A DNA stretch of 64,000 nucleotides from Acinetobacter genomosp. 15BJ (GCF_000400715.1 NZ_KE007347.1:1187680-1251679); one strand, 5' to 3'. Positions 15,833 through 26,485 are shown, counted from the first letter of the stretch. The notes: a model not told the origin generated them from the letters alone. A program made the numbers and translations.

Positions 15833-18800
15833 TTAGAAACGCCAGTTATAGAATACGTCAATTGCACGTTCTAAAGACTGACTCGCCTCTAGATATAGAC
15901 GACGATTCATCTGATAACGCAAGGTCAATTTATTCACTGGGGTAAACACACCAATACCATAACGAATAAACAGATCTGGCGTGATATAGCCTGTCAGACT
16001 GACCTGCGTATCATCGCCTGTACCCTGTGCATCCAATGCCAAGCCACTTAGACCAAAGGTTCGACCAATCTGGTTGGTCAAAGCACGCGTACCGCCCAAG
16101 CCCATACTGATACCCGCAGCAGCAATGGTATTATTCACGTCAGACTTAAAGCCTTCAGTGTTACTTAAACCACTATTACCTTCATTAATACGGCCGGTCA
16201 GCAAGGCATTCAAGGCTTCTTGTTCAGACAAGCCTGCATCGTTATAAATTTGAATATTCGGCACAGTCGCTGTACCTGTAACCCGCACCCCGACCATGCT
16301 ACCTTGAACAGGTTTATTGGCATCAATATCCAATGTCGGGTTCGCCAATGGCCCATTGAAACGTGCAATTGCTCGATTCAAATCAAGACTTTGCCCATAG
16401 GCTTCGATCTTCACTTTCTGACTGACACCAATTGCACCATTAGCACGCATTGCAGTTTCTAAACCACGTTGCGATAAGTGCAGACGACCGACCAATGGAA
16501 TGGTGCTTTCAAAACCTTGGAAAATGACTTGGTTACCTAAAGTCACGGTCATATCAGCACGAATGTCCCACGGTTTAGCCGCTTTTAATGTCGCCAGCAG
16601 GTCTTGACCTTGTTGAACCACACGCACATCAGGTGATAAGTTCACTACCGTCGCAGAACTTTCTGGCATCGAAATACGTGCACGCGGTACATCAATTTTC
16701 CCTTTCAGGCTTAAACGTTGGTCAAAAGGATAGACATCCAAACTTAAATCTGGCTCTACAATGGCCGTGATCATCGGTGCTTGGCGTACCAATAAGTTGT
16801 CACCTTTCAGGGTCAGATTTAAATGTGGGTCATTTTTCCAATCAAAATTACCCTTCAAACGCCCAACACCCTGACCACTATTAAACGCACCATCAATACT
16901 GGCAGATTGCTGACGTATCGAAGAATAAAGTTGGATATTGCTTAAATTGACAGGCAGAGAGATCATCGAAATTGCGCCATTTTTTAAGCGCATCTCACCG
17001 ACAAACTCAGGTCGAGTCAAGGTTCCATTCATTTTACCTGCTAAGGCCAAAGTCCCTGACATTGAACGCACATCTTTAATAAATGGCTTAAATACTTTCA
17101 ACTGCACATCATTAAATGCAACTTCACCGCGCATTGGCATATTGGCTTGATATGGATTAACAATCACATTGGCATAACCCGTCCCAATGTCTGGTGTTTT
17201 CATATCGACGCGTAATAACAAACCTTCGCTGATACTTTTCGCAATCAGACTTAATTCATCATAAGTGACCGTTGTAGCAGGATCTTGTGGATCATCTGCC
17301 GCCAATCCGATTTCACCTTTTTGGGTAACTAAACGTGCATCTAGTTTAGGATGACTACCCTGTGCCCAAGATGCTTTGGCATAACCATTGAGTTGACCTG
17401 TAACAGCCAAACCTTCAGGCATAAATGCGGTAAAGTCTTTTAAATCCAGATTTTTGGTAATGAATGAGAAACTGCCTTTTGCTTTGCTAAGACGTGCAGG
17501 TTGATCCAAACATAACTGACTACTCGAACTCTGCCAGCAATGCTGACCCACATATAATTCCTGTTGCGCCGTGGTATAGATAATCGGCGCACTTTGGTTT
17601 TGTACCAAACTGATATTACGCGAGGTAAAATTACCTTTTTGCAGTTGACCTAACCAGTCGTTCTTCGGATTGAAACCGCCAGCCAGTTGTAGATAAAAAT
17701 TCGATTGACGGTTTTTACTCTCAACCTTTAACACATGTGCCTTGCGCGTTCCCGCCAAGTTTACTGTCGCTTGTTCAATTTCACGATTGCCATTACGCAA
17801 ACGATCTACAGTTGCGGTCAGTTGTGTTGGTGTGGTTTCAGAGGTTGGCAATTCACCTTGCACTTTTAATGAACGAATTGTCACCAAATCATTAAAGGCA
17901 AAATTATCAACCATCATATTCGCAGTTGCTTTTAGGCGTGGCTGTGACTGTACATTTAAACTGCCATAGGCACGACCACGTAAGCCCGGATAAAGCTCAT
18001 ATAAAGCAGGTGCATTCAACTTAATACGTAGGTTTTGTGCATTACCTGTGGCTTGTAACTGGTTCTGTGCATAGGCAAAGAATAAGTCATTGGCTTCGAA
18101 TTGTTGTGGCAAGAAACCTTGTTGATTCGAATCAAGCAACAAACTCAGATTACCACGACCACGAATGGGTTTGTTATTTAGGAAACCTGCAACATTGAGC
18201 TGACGGATATCAATACGTTTCAGTTTATCCGACCAAACACCAAGTGTTTTAACTCGTCCAGAGACTTCACCTTTGACGCTTGAAACAAAATATTGCGGTT
18301 TAAAACGTACCAGCGAAGCATCAATATCCCAACCCAGTTTATCTTTAAGATTGACTGCACCGGTTGCAAAGATTTTGCCTGCCACACCATCATGATTAAG
18401 TTCATTGATCTTGATGTAATCCGGCGTACCTGCAACCTTAATCTTTAATACACCGTTACCCTGATTCAACGCATTTAAAGAGCCATTATAATCCACGGCA
18501 AAACTTTTAAAGCCGCCACCTGCTTTTTCATCATTAAAAATCAAGGCAGCCGTACTTTTGCCTTTTAAGGCAATGGTTTCTGTTTTATTGTCTTGTGGCA
18601 ATTGCCCTGTTAAATCAATCTGTTCAAGCTGAATAATTTGTTGATTTGGTTTGGCAAAACCAGTAGCTTTTATTTCACCATTTAATAAGTTAATCGGTGC
18701 AGCCGCGGCAACTGTTTGCGGATTAAAATCCTGAGCTTTAAGCTGCGCTTGCCACGACAGCTGTTGCTTTTCGGTAGGCAACTTAACTTTGGCCTGTCCT

Positions 18801-20344
18801 GACAAGCTGCCTTTTTCCGACTCATAACGGAAGCTTTCCACATCTAATAGATCGCCTTTTACATCTAAACGCGCATCATATTTTCCTGTTGGTAATAAAG
18901 CTTGTTCATGAGGACGAATCGTTGTTGTCAGATAAATATCTTGCTGACCTTCTTTTAAAGTCAGATTGGTATGACCTTCTTCACTACTGAGCCAGCCAAT
19001 ATATGGCATGGCACGATCAATCCCTTTCCATGAAACATCCAGCAACATTGGTTGTGCTTTATTATCTTTTTCTTCCGCTTGATCTAGCTTAACCGCCCAA
19101 GTTTCAAATTTATCAAATGCAAGTTGCGCGTTCAGCACCAAGCCTTTTTCCATTGAACCTGTAGAACTTAAATTCGCATCCAAGTTTGGTGGCAAGAAAT
19201 CTTGTGCAATTTGCGGAACAGTTTTGTCTTTCGGGTCTAAGCGTTCTAAACGACCTTTAACATCCCAAGACACATGATCATGCCAGTTTACAAAACCCAG
19301 TAAGCTAACCACACCACCCATCAACTGGCCATTAAACTCACGGATATTCAATTGATGGGTTAAATCAGTATCCATCAGTGCTGTATATTGCCCCTCTGGA
19401 ACTTGTTCGCCTTTTAAATCTGTATTCAAACTTAAAGCTAATTTTTGGATATCGCCATTAAATTTCGCAATACCGTCTTTGGCAAAAAGCTTCTGATCTT
19501 TCAATAAAGGTAAATGATAGTTCTTAAAGAACAGCTCACCATTCATCGGCACATGATCACGTACTGGATGCACTACCGCCCAACCTGTGAGCAGGTCTGG
19601 GGTACGTGTTGCAACCCCTACTTTTAAGGTATCTAAAGAGCCTCGAGCCGCGACTTTAATCACATCAATATCTAGGCTTTTGAGCGATGGAATGATCAAA
19701 TCGGCAGTCGCATTGAGTGGATATTTACCACTAAAATCCATTTCTCCTGTTGCCTTATTTACTGCCAAAAATTCCATCTTCATGCGTGAATCTTTGAACT
19801 TTAATTTTGTTTCTGACCATAAAGCATCTTTTAGATAGATATCACTAAAATCGACTTTAGATGTAGTGGTTTGCAATTGCAAATGGTCTAGGCTGGCTTC
19901 ATCAACGCGCAATACAAAAGGAAGTTTGATCGGATCGAATCCAAACGGTTTGCCTGATGGTGGTTTCTTATCAAGAATTTTTAGATTACGAACATCGGCA
20001 TGGCTAAGGTGCACTTCTTTCTTAAGAATCGCTCGCCATCCCAAAGATACATCGGCGCGGTCTAAAGAAACATCAATTCCTTCCAGTCGTACCAACACAT
20101 TTTTTAAGATAATGCCTGAGATCAGATTACCGCTTTCATATTCGTATTTAATGGTTTTCTGGCTTTGAAGTACACGGTCTAATAGAAAACGGCTACCCTT
20201 GTCCGTTGACATCATCACAACCAAAGAACTGACCAGTAATAAAAGAATGATCAGCACAATCAGCACTACATTTCGAGCAATGCGCCGCGGTGGTCTTGGT
20301 TTTGTTGGAGGGGTAAGTTGCTGTTCTACTTCCGTCATAATCAA
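15833..20344 (-). CDS. tamB: Translocation and assembly module protein TamB
   Basis: A 1503-aa AsmA-like envelope-spanning protein. A single N-terminal membrane helix (about residues 24-46, NVVLIVLIILLLLVSSLVVMM region) anchors it in the inner membrane. A very long beta-rich repetitive periplasmic part follows, and the C-terminal TamB (DUF490) domain carries ALLTGRI, GLSGLALDAQGTGDDTQVSL and the terminal YLEASQSLERAIDVFYNWRF. TamB works with TamA in outer-membrane protein insertion and in phospholipid transport between membranes. It lies 45 nt downstream of tamA in one operon. Confidence 0.93.
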   Translation of the reverse strand: MIMTEVEQQLTPPTKPRPPRRIARNVVLIVLIILLLLVSSLVVMMSTDKGSRFLLDRVLQSQKTIKYEYESGNLISGIILKNVLVRLEGIDVSLDRADVSLGWRAILKKEVHLSHADVRNLKILDKKPPSGKPFGFDPIKLPFVLRVDEASLDHLQLQTTTSKVDFSDIYLKDALWSETKLKFKDSRMKMEFLAVNKATGEMDFSGKYPLNATADLIIPSLKSLDIDVIKVAARGSLDTLKVGVATRTPDLLTGWAVVHPVRDHVPMNGELFFKNYHLPLLKDQKLFAKDGIAKFNGDIQKLALSLNTDLKGEQVPEGQYTALMDTDLTHQLNIREFNGQLMGGVVSLLGFVNWHDHVSWDVKGRLERLDPKDKTVPQIAQDFLPPNLDANLSSTGSMEKGLVLNAQLAFDKFETWAVKLDQAEEKDNKAQPMLLDVSWKGIDRAMPYIGWLSSEEGHTNLTLKEGQQDIYLTTTIRPHEQALLPTGKYDARLDVKGDLLDVESFRYESEKGSLSGQAKVKLPTEKQQLSWQAQLKAQDFNPQTVAAAAPINLLNGEIKATGFAKPNQQIIQLEQIDLTGQLPQDNKTETIALKGKSTAALIFNDEKAGGGFKSFAVDYNGSLNALNQGNGVLKIKVAGTPDYIKINELNHDGVAGKIFATGAVNLKDKLGWDIDASLVRFKPQYFVSSVKGEVSGRVKTLGVWSDKLKRIDIRQLNVAGFLNNKPIRGRGNLSLLLDSNQQGFLPQQFEANDLFFAYAQNQLQATGNAQNLRIKLNAPALYELYPGLRGRAYGSLNVQSQPRLKATANMMVDNFAFNDLVTIRSLKVQGELPTSETTPTQLTATVDRLRNGNREIEQATVNLAGTRKAHVLKVESKNRQSNFYLQLAGGFNPKNDWLGQLQKGNFTSRNISLVQNQSAPIIYTTAQQELYVGQHCWQSSSSQLCLDQPARLSKAKGSFSFITKNLDLKDFTAFMPEGLAVTGQLNGYAKASWAQGSHPKLDARLVTQKGEIGLAADDPQDPATTVTYDELSLIAKSISEGLLLRVDMKTPDIGTGYANVIVNPYQANMPMRGEVAFNDVQLKVFKPFIKDVRSMSGTLALAGKMNGTLTRPEFVGEMRLKNGAISMISLPVNLSNIQLYSSIRQQSASIDGAFNSGQGVGRLKGNFDWKNDPHLNLTLKGDNLLVRQAPMITAIVEPDLSLDVYPFDQRLSLKGKIDVPRARISMPESSATVVNLSPDVRVVQQGQDLLATLKAAKPWDIRADMTVTLGNQVIFQGFESTIPLVGRLHLSQRGLETAMRANGAIGVSQKVKIEAYGQSLDLNRAIARFNGPLANPTLDIDANKPVQGSMVGVRVTGTATVPNIQIYNDAGLSEQEALNALLTGRINEGNSGLSNTEGFKSDVNNTIAAAGISMGLGGTRALTNQIGRTFGLSGLALDAQGTGDDTQVSLTGYITPDLFIRYGIGVFTPVNKLTLRYQMNRRLYLEASQSLERAIDVFYNWRF

Positions 20345-20389
20345 CCCGAGAATGTTTTGCCCTGATCAAACACAGGGCTAAAAAAGTTT

Positions 20390-23107
20390 TTAAAGCTGTG
20401 GACCAATAAAGAAATGTAATCGAATTGGATTGTTATCATTAGAAATACCCGATGCGATATCTAATCGAATTGGTCCAATTGGTGATCTCCAGCGGATACC
20501 AACACCCACACTATATTCTGTTGGGTTGCTAAATTGTTTGTCATAAGCGTTACCGAAGTCCGAGAACACCGCAGCACGCCAGCCATCTTTAAATTGATAA
20601 TTATATTCTAAAGAGCCAACCCCTAAGGCTTGACCACCTATCTTATAGCCATTTTCTTCAGGTGATAAACTCTTATAGTCGAAACCACGCAAAGACTGAT
20701 CACCACCGGTAAAGAAGCGCAAGTTATAAGGAACTTTATTAAAGTCATCGGTAAAAATATAACTTGCATCGCCACGACCGACAAATTGATGATTGTCGTT
20801 TTCACCCAATGAATAAATGAAACGCCAACCTGCACTTACAATTGCCATATTGGCATCAGAGAGTAAAGATTCTGTCCCCAATTCCACTTTATAGGTCTGT
20901 TTGAATCCACGCGTTGGATTTAAACGGGTATTGGTATTGGTTTTTGATGCCTCATAACCCAAGAGCAAGGATTCTTGCTCAGAATCAATTCCTGAAACTT
21001 TAAAAGCATCAGGTAATTCATCAACATTGACATCACCTTTTTTGGTGAGGCGGTCTAAACGATAACGTAAACCAAAAGTATGTTGCCAATCGCCCAAGGG
21101 ATTTTTAATGACACGTTCACCACCGAGTACCGCAGATTCAACCAATAAGTTGACATCTGGACCAATGTCATCACGGGTTTCACGTTCATAACCGCCGACA
21201 AGGTTAAAGTAGTCATTCAATGGATGTTTATAGGGAATGCTATAACGACCATCAATCGATTGACGGATTTCTGAAACCTCAACGTTGGCATCAAAAGAAT
21301 GCCCATATTTATTGACGATAGCACGGCGGTACTGGGTACGAATACGTGCACCCGTATCTGTCCCATAACCAATACCAGTTTCAAGGCTATTTAAACGATC
21401 GGCATTCAATGTCACCACAACAGGAATTTTGCGTTCTACCCGCGCTTGCTCTTCGAGTTTTTGACGTTCTTCATCGTCATCATCATGTGCAGGGGGCATT
21501 GGCATTGAACGAGCTAAAGCATAAGGTTGTGCAGGTTCAGCGCCTGAGAATTGCGATTCATCCACGACATCCTGCGTCACTTCTTGCGCAGAGGTAATTT
21601 TTGCACGAGCAAGATCTGCTTTCTGTTGACTGCTCATCAATTGTGATTCTTGCACACGTTGCTGATCAACCAAAGCTTGCAAGTCAGGTGGTAAATCAAG
21701 AGGCGGTTGAATGGCATCCGGCTTGATCGTATCAACCAAGGTATAGTTAAAATAACGCGAGTTGGTTAAGTTGTTCGCCAATGCATTGACACGCCAGAAG
21801 GCATAATCATCGCCTTCTTTCCATGGTGCCAAACTATCTAAAACCTTCTGAGTGAGTGGCAAAGGCTTGCTCGGATCACTCATCCGATATTCAACTTGCT
21901 TTAACTTATAACGCTCACCTGTTTCATAATTTAAATTAATCTCAGCGGTTTTTTCAGGCTGACTAATTTTAACATCATGCAATCGCCAAAAGGCATCGAA
22001 ATAACCATTGTCCGAAGCCACTGTGGTAATTTTAGTTTTGGTTGCTTCATATGAACCATGATTAAAAATATCGCCTACATCTTGTTCTGGAATTAAACGG
22101 ATGACCTGGAATTGCGGTGTATTGGCGCCTGCACCACTAAATTCAATATTTTGTTCTTTAATTTTGACTGGTTCATTTGGAACCACAATCACCTTAACTT
22201 TGCTCTCACTCTCTTTCACAAAGGTATAAGTTGCATTGTAATAACCTACAGCCTGTGCTGCCTGATTGGTCAAAGCACGGAGTTGAGGTAAAGCGACATT
22301 AAACTCCTCAAATGATTCTTGAGTAAAACTTGAGAGCTTTGCCTTAATATTGAGGGCAAGAATAGGTGGTGCACCGCTTACATCCGCTGTAATACGGGGA
22401 ATTTTATCCACATTGAGTAAGTTATCTGGGCGGAAACGATTCACAATTCGCTTAAAGAATCCAACCTTTTCCTGCGGTTGATCAGACTTAGGCTGCAAAT
22501 CAGCTAATGTTTTACCTGTTTCATTGGCCTCAACCACGATTTTACTATCCGCTTGGATCTCACCCATTAACTGGTCAATATTCAACGGCGCTTGCTTGAT
22601 TTCAGTCAGTTCCGTCTGTGATGCATCAGTGATGATTGGTTCAGGATTTCTTGCCGTATTTTCACGATACGCTTGTGCTTCATTTTTCGCATCTTCAGCA
22701 ACACGGAAGATTTCATTTGCCATACCTTGATCCACAGGAATTACAGGCAAATTTTCTAAATTGTCGTCAAGCTGAATCGGTTTTAATTCATTAATCTGAT
22801 TAGTTGATTGTTCTTGTTCTTTTAATGCAGCCAAACTGTCCTGCCCAGGCAATACCCCTTGATCTGCAAGATTGATTGCTGGAGTTGTCGGTGCAGATGC
22901 AGGAACTGCCAATTCAACAGGTTGTTCCGTTTGTTCAACTGCCTGATTTTCAGACACAGTTGAATTTTGCTCTTGAGCATAAGCAACTGATATGCAAGAA
23001 CTAATTAAAAAACCACTACAAATAAGTTTAGGAAAACCCTGCATTTTAAAAATTAAATGCATAGAATGAACCAGTGTAGACTGTTTAAACTTCGTTTTAG
23101 ATGGCAT
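20390..23107 (-). CDS. tamA: TamA, outer-membrane BamA-family protein with a long N-terminal extension
   Basis: The C-terminal half is an Omp85 beta-barrel with RFFTGGDQSLRGFDYKSL (the VRGF/Y-like loop 6 motif) and a final strand ending in IRLHFFIGPQL. POTRA domains precede it. At 905 aa it is much longer than the 577 aa of E. coli TamA. About 190 residues rich in Gln, Glu and Pro lie between the signal peptide and the first POTRA, and another low-complexity insert (about residues 480-550, DDDDEERQKLEEQ) interrupts the region before the barrel. The real start may be an internal Met (residue 16 or 22), directly before the signal sequence. Confidence 0.9.
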   Translation of the reverse strand: MPSKTKFKQSTLVHSMHLIFKMQGFPKLICSGFLISSCISVAYAQEQNSTVSENQAVEQTEQPVELAVPASAPTTPAINLADQGVLPGQDSLAALKEQEQSTNQINELKPIQLDDNLENLPVIPVDQGMANEIFRVAEDAKNEAQAYRENTARNPEPIITDASQTELTEIKQAPLNIDQLMGEIQADSKIVVEANETGKTLADLQPKSDQPQEKVGFFKRIVNRFRPDNLLNVDKIPRITADVSGAPPILALNIKAKLSSFTQESFEEFNVALPQLRALTNQAAQAVGYYNATYTFVKESESKVKVIVVPNEPVKIKEQNIEFSGAGANTPQFQVIRLIPEQDVGDIFNHGSYEATKTKITTVASDNGYFDAFWRLHDVKISQPEKTAEINLNYETGERYKLKQVEYRMSDPSKPLPLTQKVLDSLAPWKEGDDYAFWRVNALANNLTNSRYFNYTLVDTIKPDAIQPPLDLPPDLQALVDQQRVQESQLMSSQQKADLARAKITSAQEVTQDVVDESQFSGAEPAQPYALARSMPMPPAHDDDDEERQKLEEQARVERKIPVVVTLNADRLNSLETGIGYGTDTGARIRTQYRRAIVNKYGHSFDANVEVSEIRQSIDGRYSIPYKHPLNDYFNLVGGYERETRDDIGPDVNLLVESAVLGGERVIKNPLGDWQHTFGLRYRLDRLTKKGDVNVDELPDAFKVSGIDSEQESLLLGYEASKTNTNTRLNPTRGFKQTYKVELGTESLLSDANMAIVSAGWRFIYSLGENDNHQFVGRGDASYIFTDDFNKVPYNLRFFTGGDQSLRGFDYKSLSPEENGYKIGGQALGVGSLEYNYQFKDGWRAAVFSDFGNAYDKQFSNPTEYSVGVGIRWRSPIGPIRLDIASGISNDNNPIRLHFFIGPQL

Positions 23108-23269
23108 GTAAAACTCTAAATTTGTTTTTTAATTTATCGTTTTTGACGGGTGAAATAACTTCAAATCTTTGATTTTTCATCCAATCAGACATAGGTATCA
23201 TACATGCATTTCATCACATTTTTACAGTTCGTCACATTTTTTTATAAATCACAATGAAGTGAACACACG

Positions 23270-24589
23270 ATGAAACAAGACGAGCACTTAATGACTTCGC
23301 GTCGGTTCGCCCCGATGTTTTTCACTCAGTTCTTTGGCGCACTTAATGATAATGTTTATAAGCAAGCGCTGTTGTTAGTTATTACCTATGGGTGGATTCA
23401 ACAACAAAGTGCCCCGATCAGTACCTTAAATAATTTAGCTGCTTTATTGTTTATTTTGCCCTACTTCTTTTTTTCGGCAACTGCAGGCCAAATCGCGGAT
23501 AAGTACGAACGCTCGCAACTGATTCGCTTCATTAAAATATTAGAAATCGTAATCATGTTGATTGGTACGGCTGGCTTCCTGCTCGGCAATTTATGGTTAC
23601 TGCTGTTTGCCTTATTTTTAATGGGCACTCACTCAACCTGTTTTGGTCCAATCAAATACGCAATTTTGCCTGAAATTTTAAAGCCACAAGAGTTAATGTC
23701 AGGCAATGCCTTGTTTCAATCAGGTACATCGATTGCGATTTTGTTGGGGATGATTCTAGGCGGCGCTGTGATTGCTTCTTCTGCGGGCAATCTGCTCTGG
23801 ATCAGTGTCACCGTTGTGACGATTGCATGCTTAGGCTATTTGTGTAGCCGCTTTATCTTGCCGCAGAAAGTCGCCGCGCCAGACTTAAAAATTGACTGGA
23901 ACTTTATTCGTACCAGTTTTCAAACCATCAAATATGCCAAAAGCATCCCCGTTGTATTTGTAATTTTGTTGGGTAACTCTTGGTATTGGTTCTATGGTGC
24001 AACTTACCTAACCCAAATTCCACAACTGACTCAACAAAACCTGCATGCTTCGGAAAATGTAGTGAGCCTATTACTCACCTTTTTCTCGGTTGGTATTGGC
24101 GTCGGTTCTTTACTTTGCAGAAAAATTGGTGGGTCAGACATTAATATCAAGATGGTGCCATACGGCGCAATTGGTTTAACCGTTTTTGCGCTATATCTGG
24201 CAGCAAGCCTTGCCTTTGTACCTGAGCGTACGGGTGAGTTACTTAGCTTAAAAGATATGTTTACGCTCGGTGCAGTCTATTATCATGTGATGTTGGCAGT
24301 GACTTTACTGGGCATTAGCGGTGGATTCTATATCGTTCCACTCTATGCAATGATGCAGGCCTATTCACCACGCTCACACCGAGCACGTGTCGTCGCAGCA
24401 AATAACATTTTAAATGCTGTATTTATGGTCTCTTCCGCAGTTTTCTCGATTTTAATCTTAAGCATTTTAAAAATTGATATTAAAATCTTATTTACCATTA
24501 CCGCTGTTTTAAGTGCAATTTTTTCATTTTGGTTATTAAAACGCCTAAAACCTTTATTGGAAAATGCTCCCAATACTTTAGAGGATTAA
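23270..24589 (+). CDS. MFS transporter, LplT-like (lysophospholipid transporter family)
   Basis: A twelve-helix inner-membrane protein of 439 aa. The N-terminal FTQFFGALNDNVYKQALLLV resembles the first helix of LplT and of transporter domains fused to 2-acylglycerophosphoethanolamine acyltransferases, which flip lysophospholipids inward for re-acylation. The motif DKYERSQLIRFIK is the MFS loop 2-3 signature. No acyltransferase is fused here. A start at the internal Met (23291, MTSRRF) is equally possible. It is divergent from tamA and 3 nt upstream of coq7. Confidence 0.75.
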   Translation: MKQDEHLMTSRRFAPMFFTQFFGALNDNVYKQALLLVITYGWIQQQSAPISTLNNLAALLFILPYFFFSATAGQIADKYERSQLIRFIKILEIVIMLIGTAGFLLGNLWLLLFALFLMGTHSTCFGPIKYAILPEILKPQELMSGNALFQSGTSIAILLGMILGGAVIASSAGNLLWISVTVVTIACLGYLCSRFILPQKVAAPDLKIDWNFIRTSFQTIKYAKSIPVVFVILLGNSWYWFYGATYLTQIPQLTQQNLHASENVVSLLLTFFSVGIGVGSLLCRKIGGSDINIKMVPYGAIGLTVFALYLAASLAFVPERTGELLSLKDMFTLGAVYYHVMLAVTLLGISGGFYIVPLYAMMQAYSPRSHRARVVAANNILNAVFMVSSAVFSILILSILKIDIKILFTITAVLSAIFSFWLLKRLKPLLENAPNTLED

Positions 24590-24592
24590 TCT

Positions 24593-25228
24593 ATGCGTCA
24601 TTACACAGGTCTCGATAAAATGATTCATTCGTTTGATCAAGCCTTACGTAGTTTGGTACCAGGTGCAACCAGTGCACAACGGACGAATCCTGCCAGTGAT
24701 GAACCTTCACAACTTTGTGTCAGTGATGCCCGTCATGTTGCAGGCTTGATGCGAGTTAATCATAGTGGTGAAGTCTGTGCTCAAGCGCTTTATCATGGTC
24801 AAGCACTCACTGCAAAATTACCGCATGTCCGTGAAGAAATGCAGCAAGCTGCAATTGAAGAACAAGACCATTTGGCTTGGTGCGAAGATCGTTTAAAAGA
24901 ATTAGATAGTCACACCAGTGTGTTAAATCCAATTTGGTATGGTCTATCTTATGGTATGGGTGCGATTGCCGGGATTGCAGGCGACAAATACAGCTTAGGT
25001 TTTGTCGCAGAAACTGAACGTCAAGTCAGCCAACACCTACAGGAACACATTCAGCAACTTCCTGCACATGATGAACGTTCACGTAAAATTCTGGTACAGA
25101 TGAATGAAGATGAATTGCATCATCGCGATACCGCCCTAGAAGCAGGTGGTGTGGACTTACCTACACCTGTACGGATTACCATGACTGCCATTTCAAAACT
25201 TATGACTAAAACCAGTTATTATCTTTAA
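24593..25228 (+). CDS. coq7: 3-demethoxyubiquinol 3-hydroxylase (COQ7 family)
   Basis: A di-iron monooxygenase of ubiquinone synthesis that hydroxylates C6 of the quinone ring. The 211-aa protein shows the ferritin-like ligands: E in NHSGEVCAQALYHGQ, ExxH in AIEEQDHLAW, E in FVAETERQVSQH and ExxH in NEDELHHRDTALEAG. This is the bacterial replacement for UbiF and is typical of Acinetobacter and Pseudomonas. It lies 3 nt after the MFS gene, so the two are cotranscribed. Confidence 0.95.
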   Translation: MRHYTGLDKMIHSFDQALRSLVPGATSAQRTNPASDEPSQLCVSDARHVAGLMRVNHSGEVCAQALYHGQALTAKLPHVREEMQQAAIEEQDHLAWCEDRLKELDSHTSVLNPIWYGLSYGMGAIAGIAGDKYSLGFVAETERQVSQHLQEHIQQLPAHDERSRKILVQMNEDELHHRDTALEAGGVDLPTPVRITMTAISKLMTKTSYYL

Positions 25229-25235
25229 GTTATCC

Positions 25236-25263
25236 AAGGGAATTATTGCTTGGTAATTCCCTT
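25236..25263 (+). terminator. coq7 terminator
   Basis: Ten-bp arms AAGGGAATTA / TAATTCCCTT, an 8-nt loop and a T-rich tail, directly after the coq7 stop. Confidence 0.85.
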
Positions 25264-25287
25264 TTCTTTTAACTGGCACAATCAAAA

Positions 25288-25767
25288 TTAACGAAATACA
25301 ATTTTACCTTTATCAGTGGAATAACGGTCATTCCAAAAGCTCTGCGACTGCTTGTCTAAATCTGTAAAAATCGTGTAGTCGATTTTACCCTGTCTAAAAC
25401 TGAGCTGATCATTCTTCTTTACAGCAATAACACGAGTGTCATTCACCCAGACTCGCTGTTGTTGATCAATTTTAATCACAGCCAAAGCTGTGCCATCTGA
25501 TCTTTCCGCAATCCACTGTGGTTGCTGCGTTGTAGTTGATGCACTCGGACTTGATACGTCTACCGTTTGTTCGACAAATCCCGCCTTGATATTTTCTTCT
25601 TTGCTTTTGCTAATATCACAACCCTGTGCTTCACTGACTTGGGTACAACCCGATTGTTCTAATTGTTGTCTATATTTGGCATCAATTGCATAGGCTGAGT
25701 TCATGCTGCCATAGAGGATAATCCCTAGAGCAATAAGTAACTTGGCTTGCATAAATAATTCCTTCAT
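25288..25767 (-). CDS. Periplasmic hypothetical protein
   Basis: A 159-aa protein with a cleavable signal peptide (MQAKLLIALGIILYGSMNSAYA); the Met at residue 6 (25752) is the better start. The mature part begins IDAKYRQQLEQSGCTQVSEA and has a second cysteine a few residues on (GCDIS), so a short disulfide loop is likely. The C-terminal half is predicted to be beta-rich (VWVNDTRVIAVKKNDQLSFRQGK). I do not recognise a family. It is convergent with coq7. Confidence 0.65.
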   Translation of the reverse strand: MKELFMQAKLLIALGIILYGSMNSAYAIDAKYRQQLEQSGCTQVSEAQGCDISKSKEENIKAGFVEQTVDVSSPSASTTTQQPQWIAERSDGTALAVIKIDQQQRVWVNDTRVIAVKKNDQLSFRQGKIDYTIFTDLDKQSQSFWNDRYSTDKGKIVFR

Positions 25768-25838
25768 TATTCGCTTGTTATCTATTTAAACATCCCTGTA
25801 TACATGCGTATGTAACTCAAGTGTGTTTAGTCACAAAC

Positions 25839-25868
25839 AAAAATCCATGGACTTAACCATGGATTTTT
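25839..25868. terminator. Bidirectional terminator, 12-bp perfect stem
   Basis: Arms 25839-25850 and 25857-25868 are exact reverse complements. The hairpin terminates the DUF2799 gene on the minus strand. Confidence 0.88.
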
Positions 25869-25894
25869 TTAAATCATCACTCAAGCATCACGGC

Positions 25895-26446
25895 TTAATA
25901 CAAACCATGTTCGGCCTTAAAGCGTTCTAGATTTCGGACAGCTTGATGGTAACGTGACTGTACCCAACTGCTATTGATACGCAAATCATATAAACGTTTC
26001 TGATAATCATCCCGTACTTTGCTTGAAAGGTCTTTTCGTTCCAGCTCTTTCAAATAACGATTCATATCATTTTGAGAACGATCAAACTCTGAATCTGCTT
26101 GATAGTATTCATTGGCAACTTGATAGTAGCTGCGCAAGGATTCGCGCTTTTCGATTGGACAAACGCGAATATCGCCACGACCTTCGAGCGCTTCACTAAA
26201 GATAATTTCTGGTCGGCAATAATACCCTAGACCTTTCTGATAACCTTGTTCATATAGTTTTTGATTGGGCACAATATTGGCTTTTTGACAGGAAGAATAG
26301 TATTTGTCTAAACGTGATTCATGCCCATCGGAGCCATCTCTTTCGCCCACATTAAACCAATTTGCTGTTTTGCATTGCTCGACACTCATAGCCGCACAAC
26401 CCGAAAGTAAAACCGTTAAAGTCGATAAAATCAAAATAAGTTTCAT
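25895..26446 (-). CDS. DUF2799 domain-containing lipoprotein
   Basis: A 183-aa lipoprotein with signal MKLILILSTLTVLLSGC. The DUF2799 signature follows: C-K-T-A-N-W-F-N-V-G-E-R-D-G, then YEQGYQKGLGYYCRPEIIF. The C-terminal third is a long charged helix, probably coiled coil (YLKELERKDLSSKVRDDYQK). Localisation to the periplasmic leaflet is inferred from the lipobox. No function is established for the family as far as I know. Confidence 0.85.
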   Translation of the reverse strand: MKLILILSTLTVLLSGCAAMSVEQCKTANWFNVGERDGSDGHESRLDKYYSSCQKANIVPNQKLYEQGYQKGLGYYCRPEIIFSEALEGRGDIRVCPIEKRESLRSYYQVANEYYQADSEFDRSQNDMNRYLKELERKDLSSKVRDDYQKRLYDLRINSSWVQSRYHQAVRNLERFKAEHGLY

Positions 26447-26485
26447 AAAAACTTCCTATTATTATAGTGTTACTTTATCAAAGTA

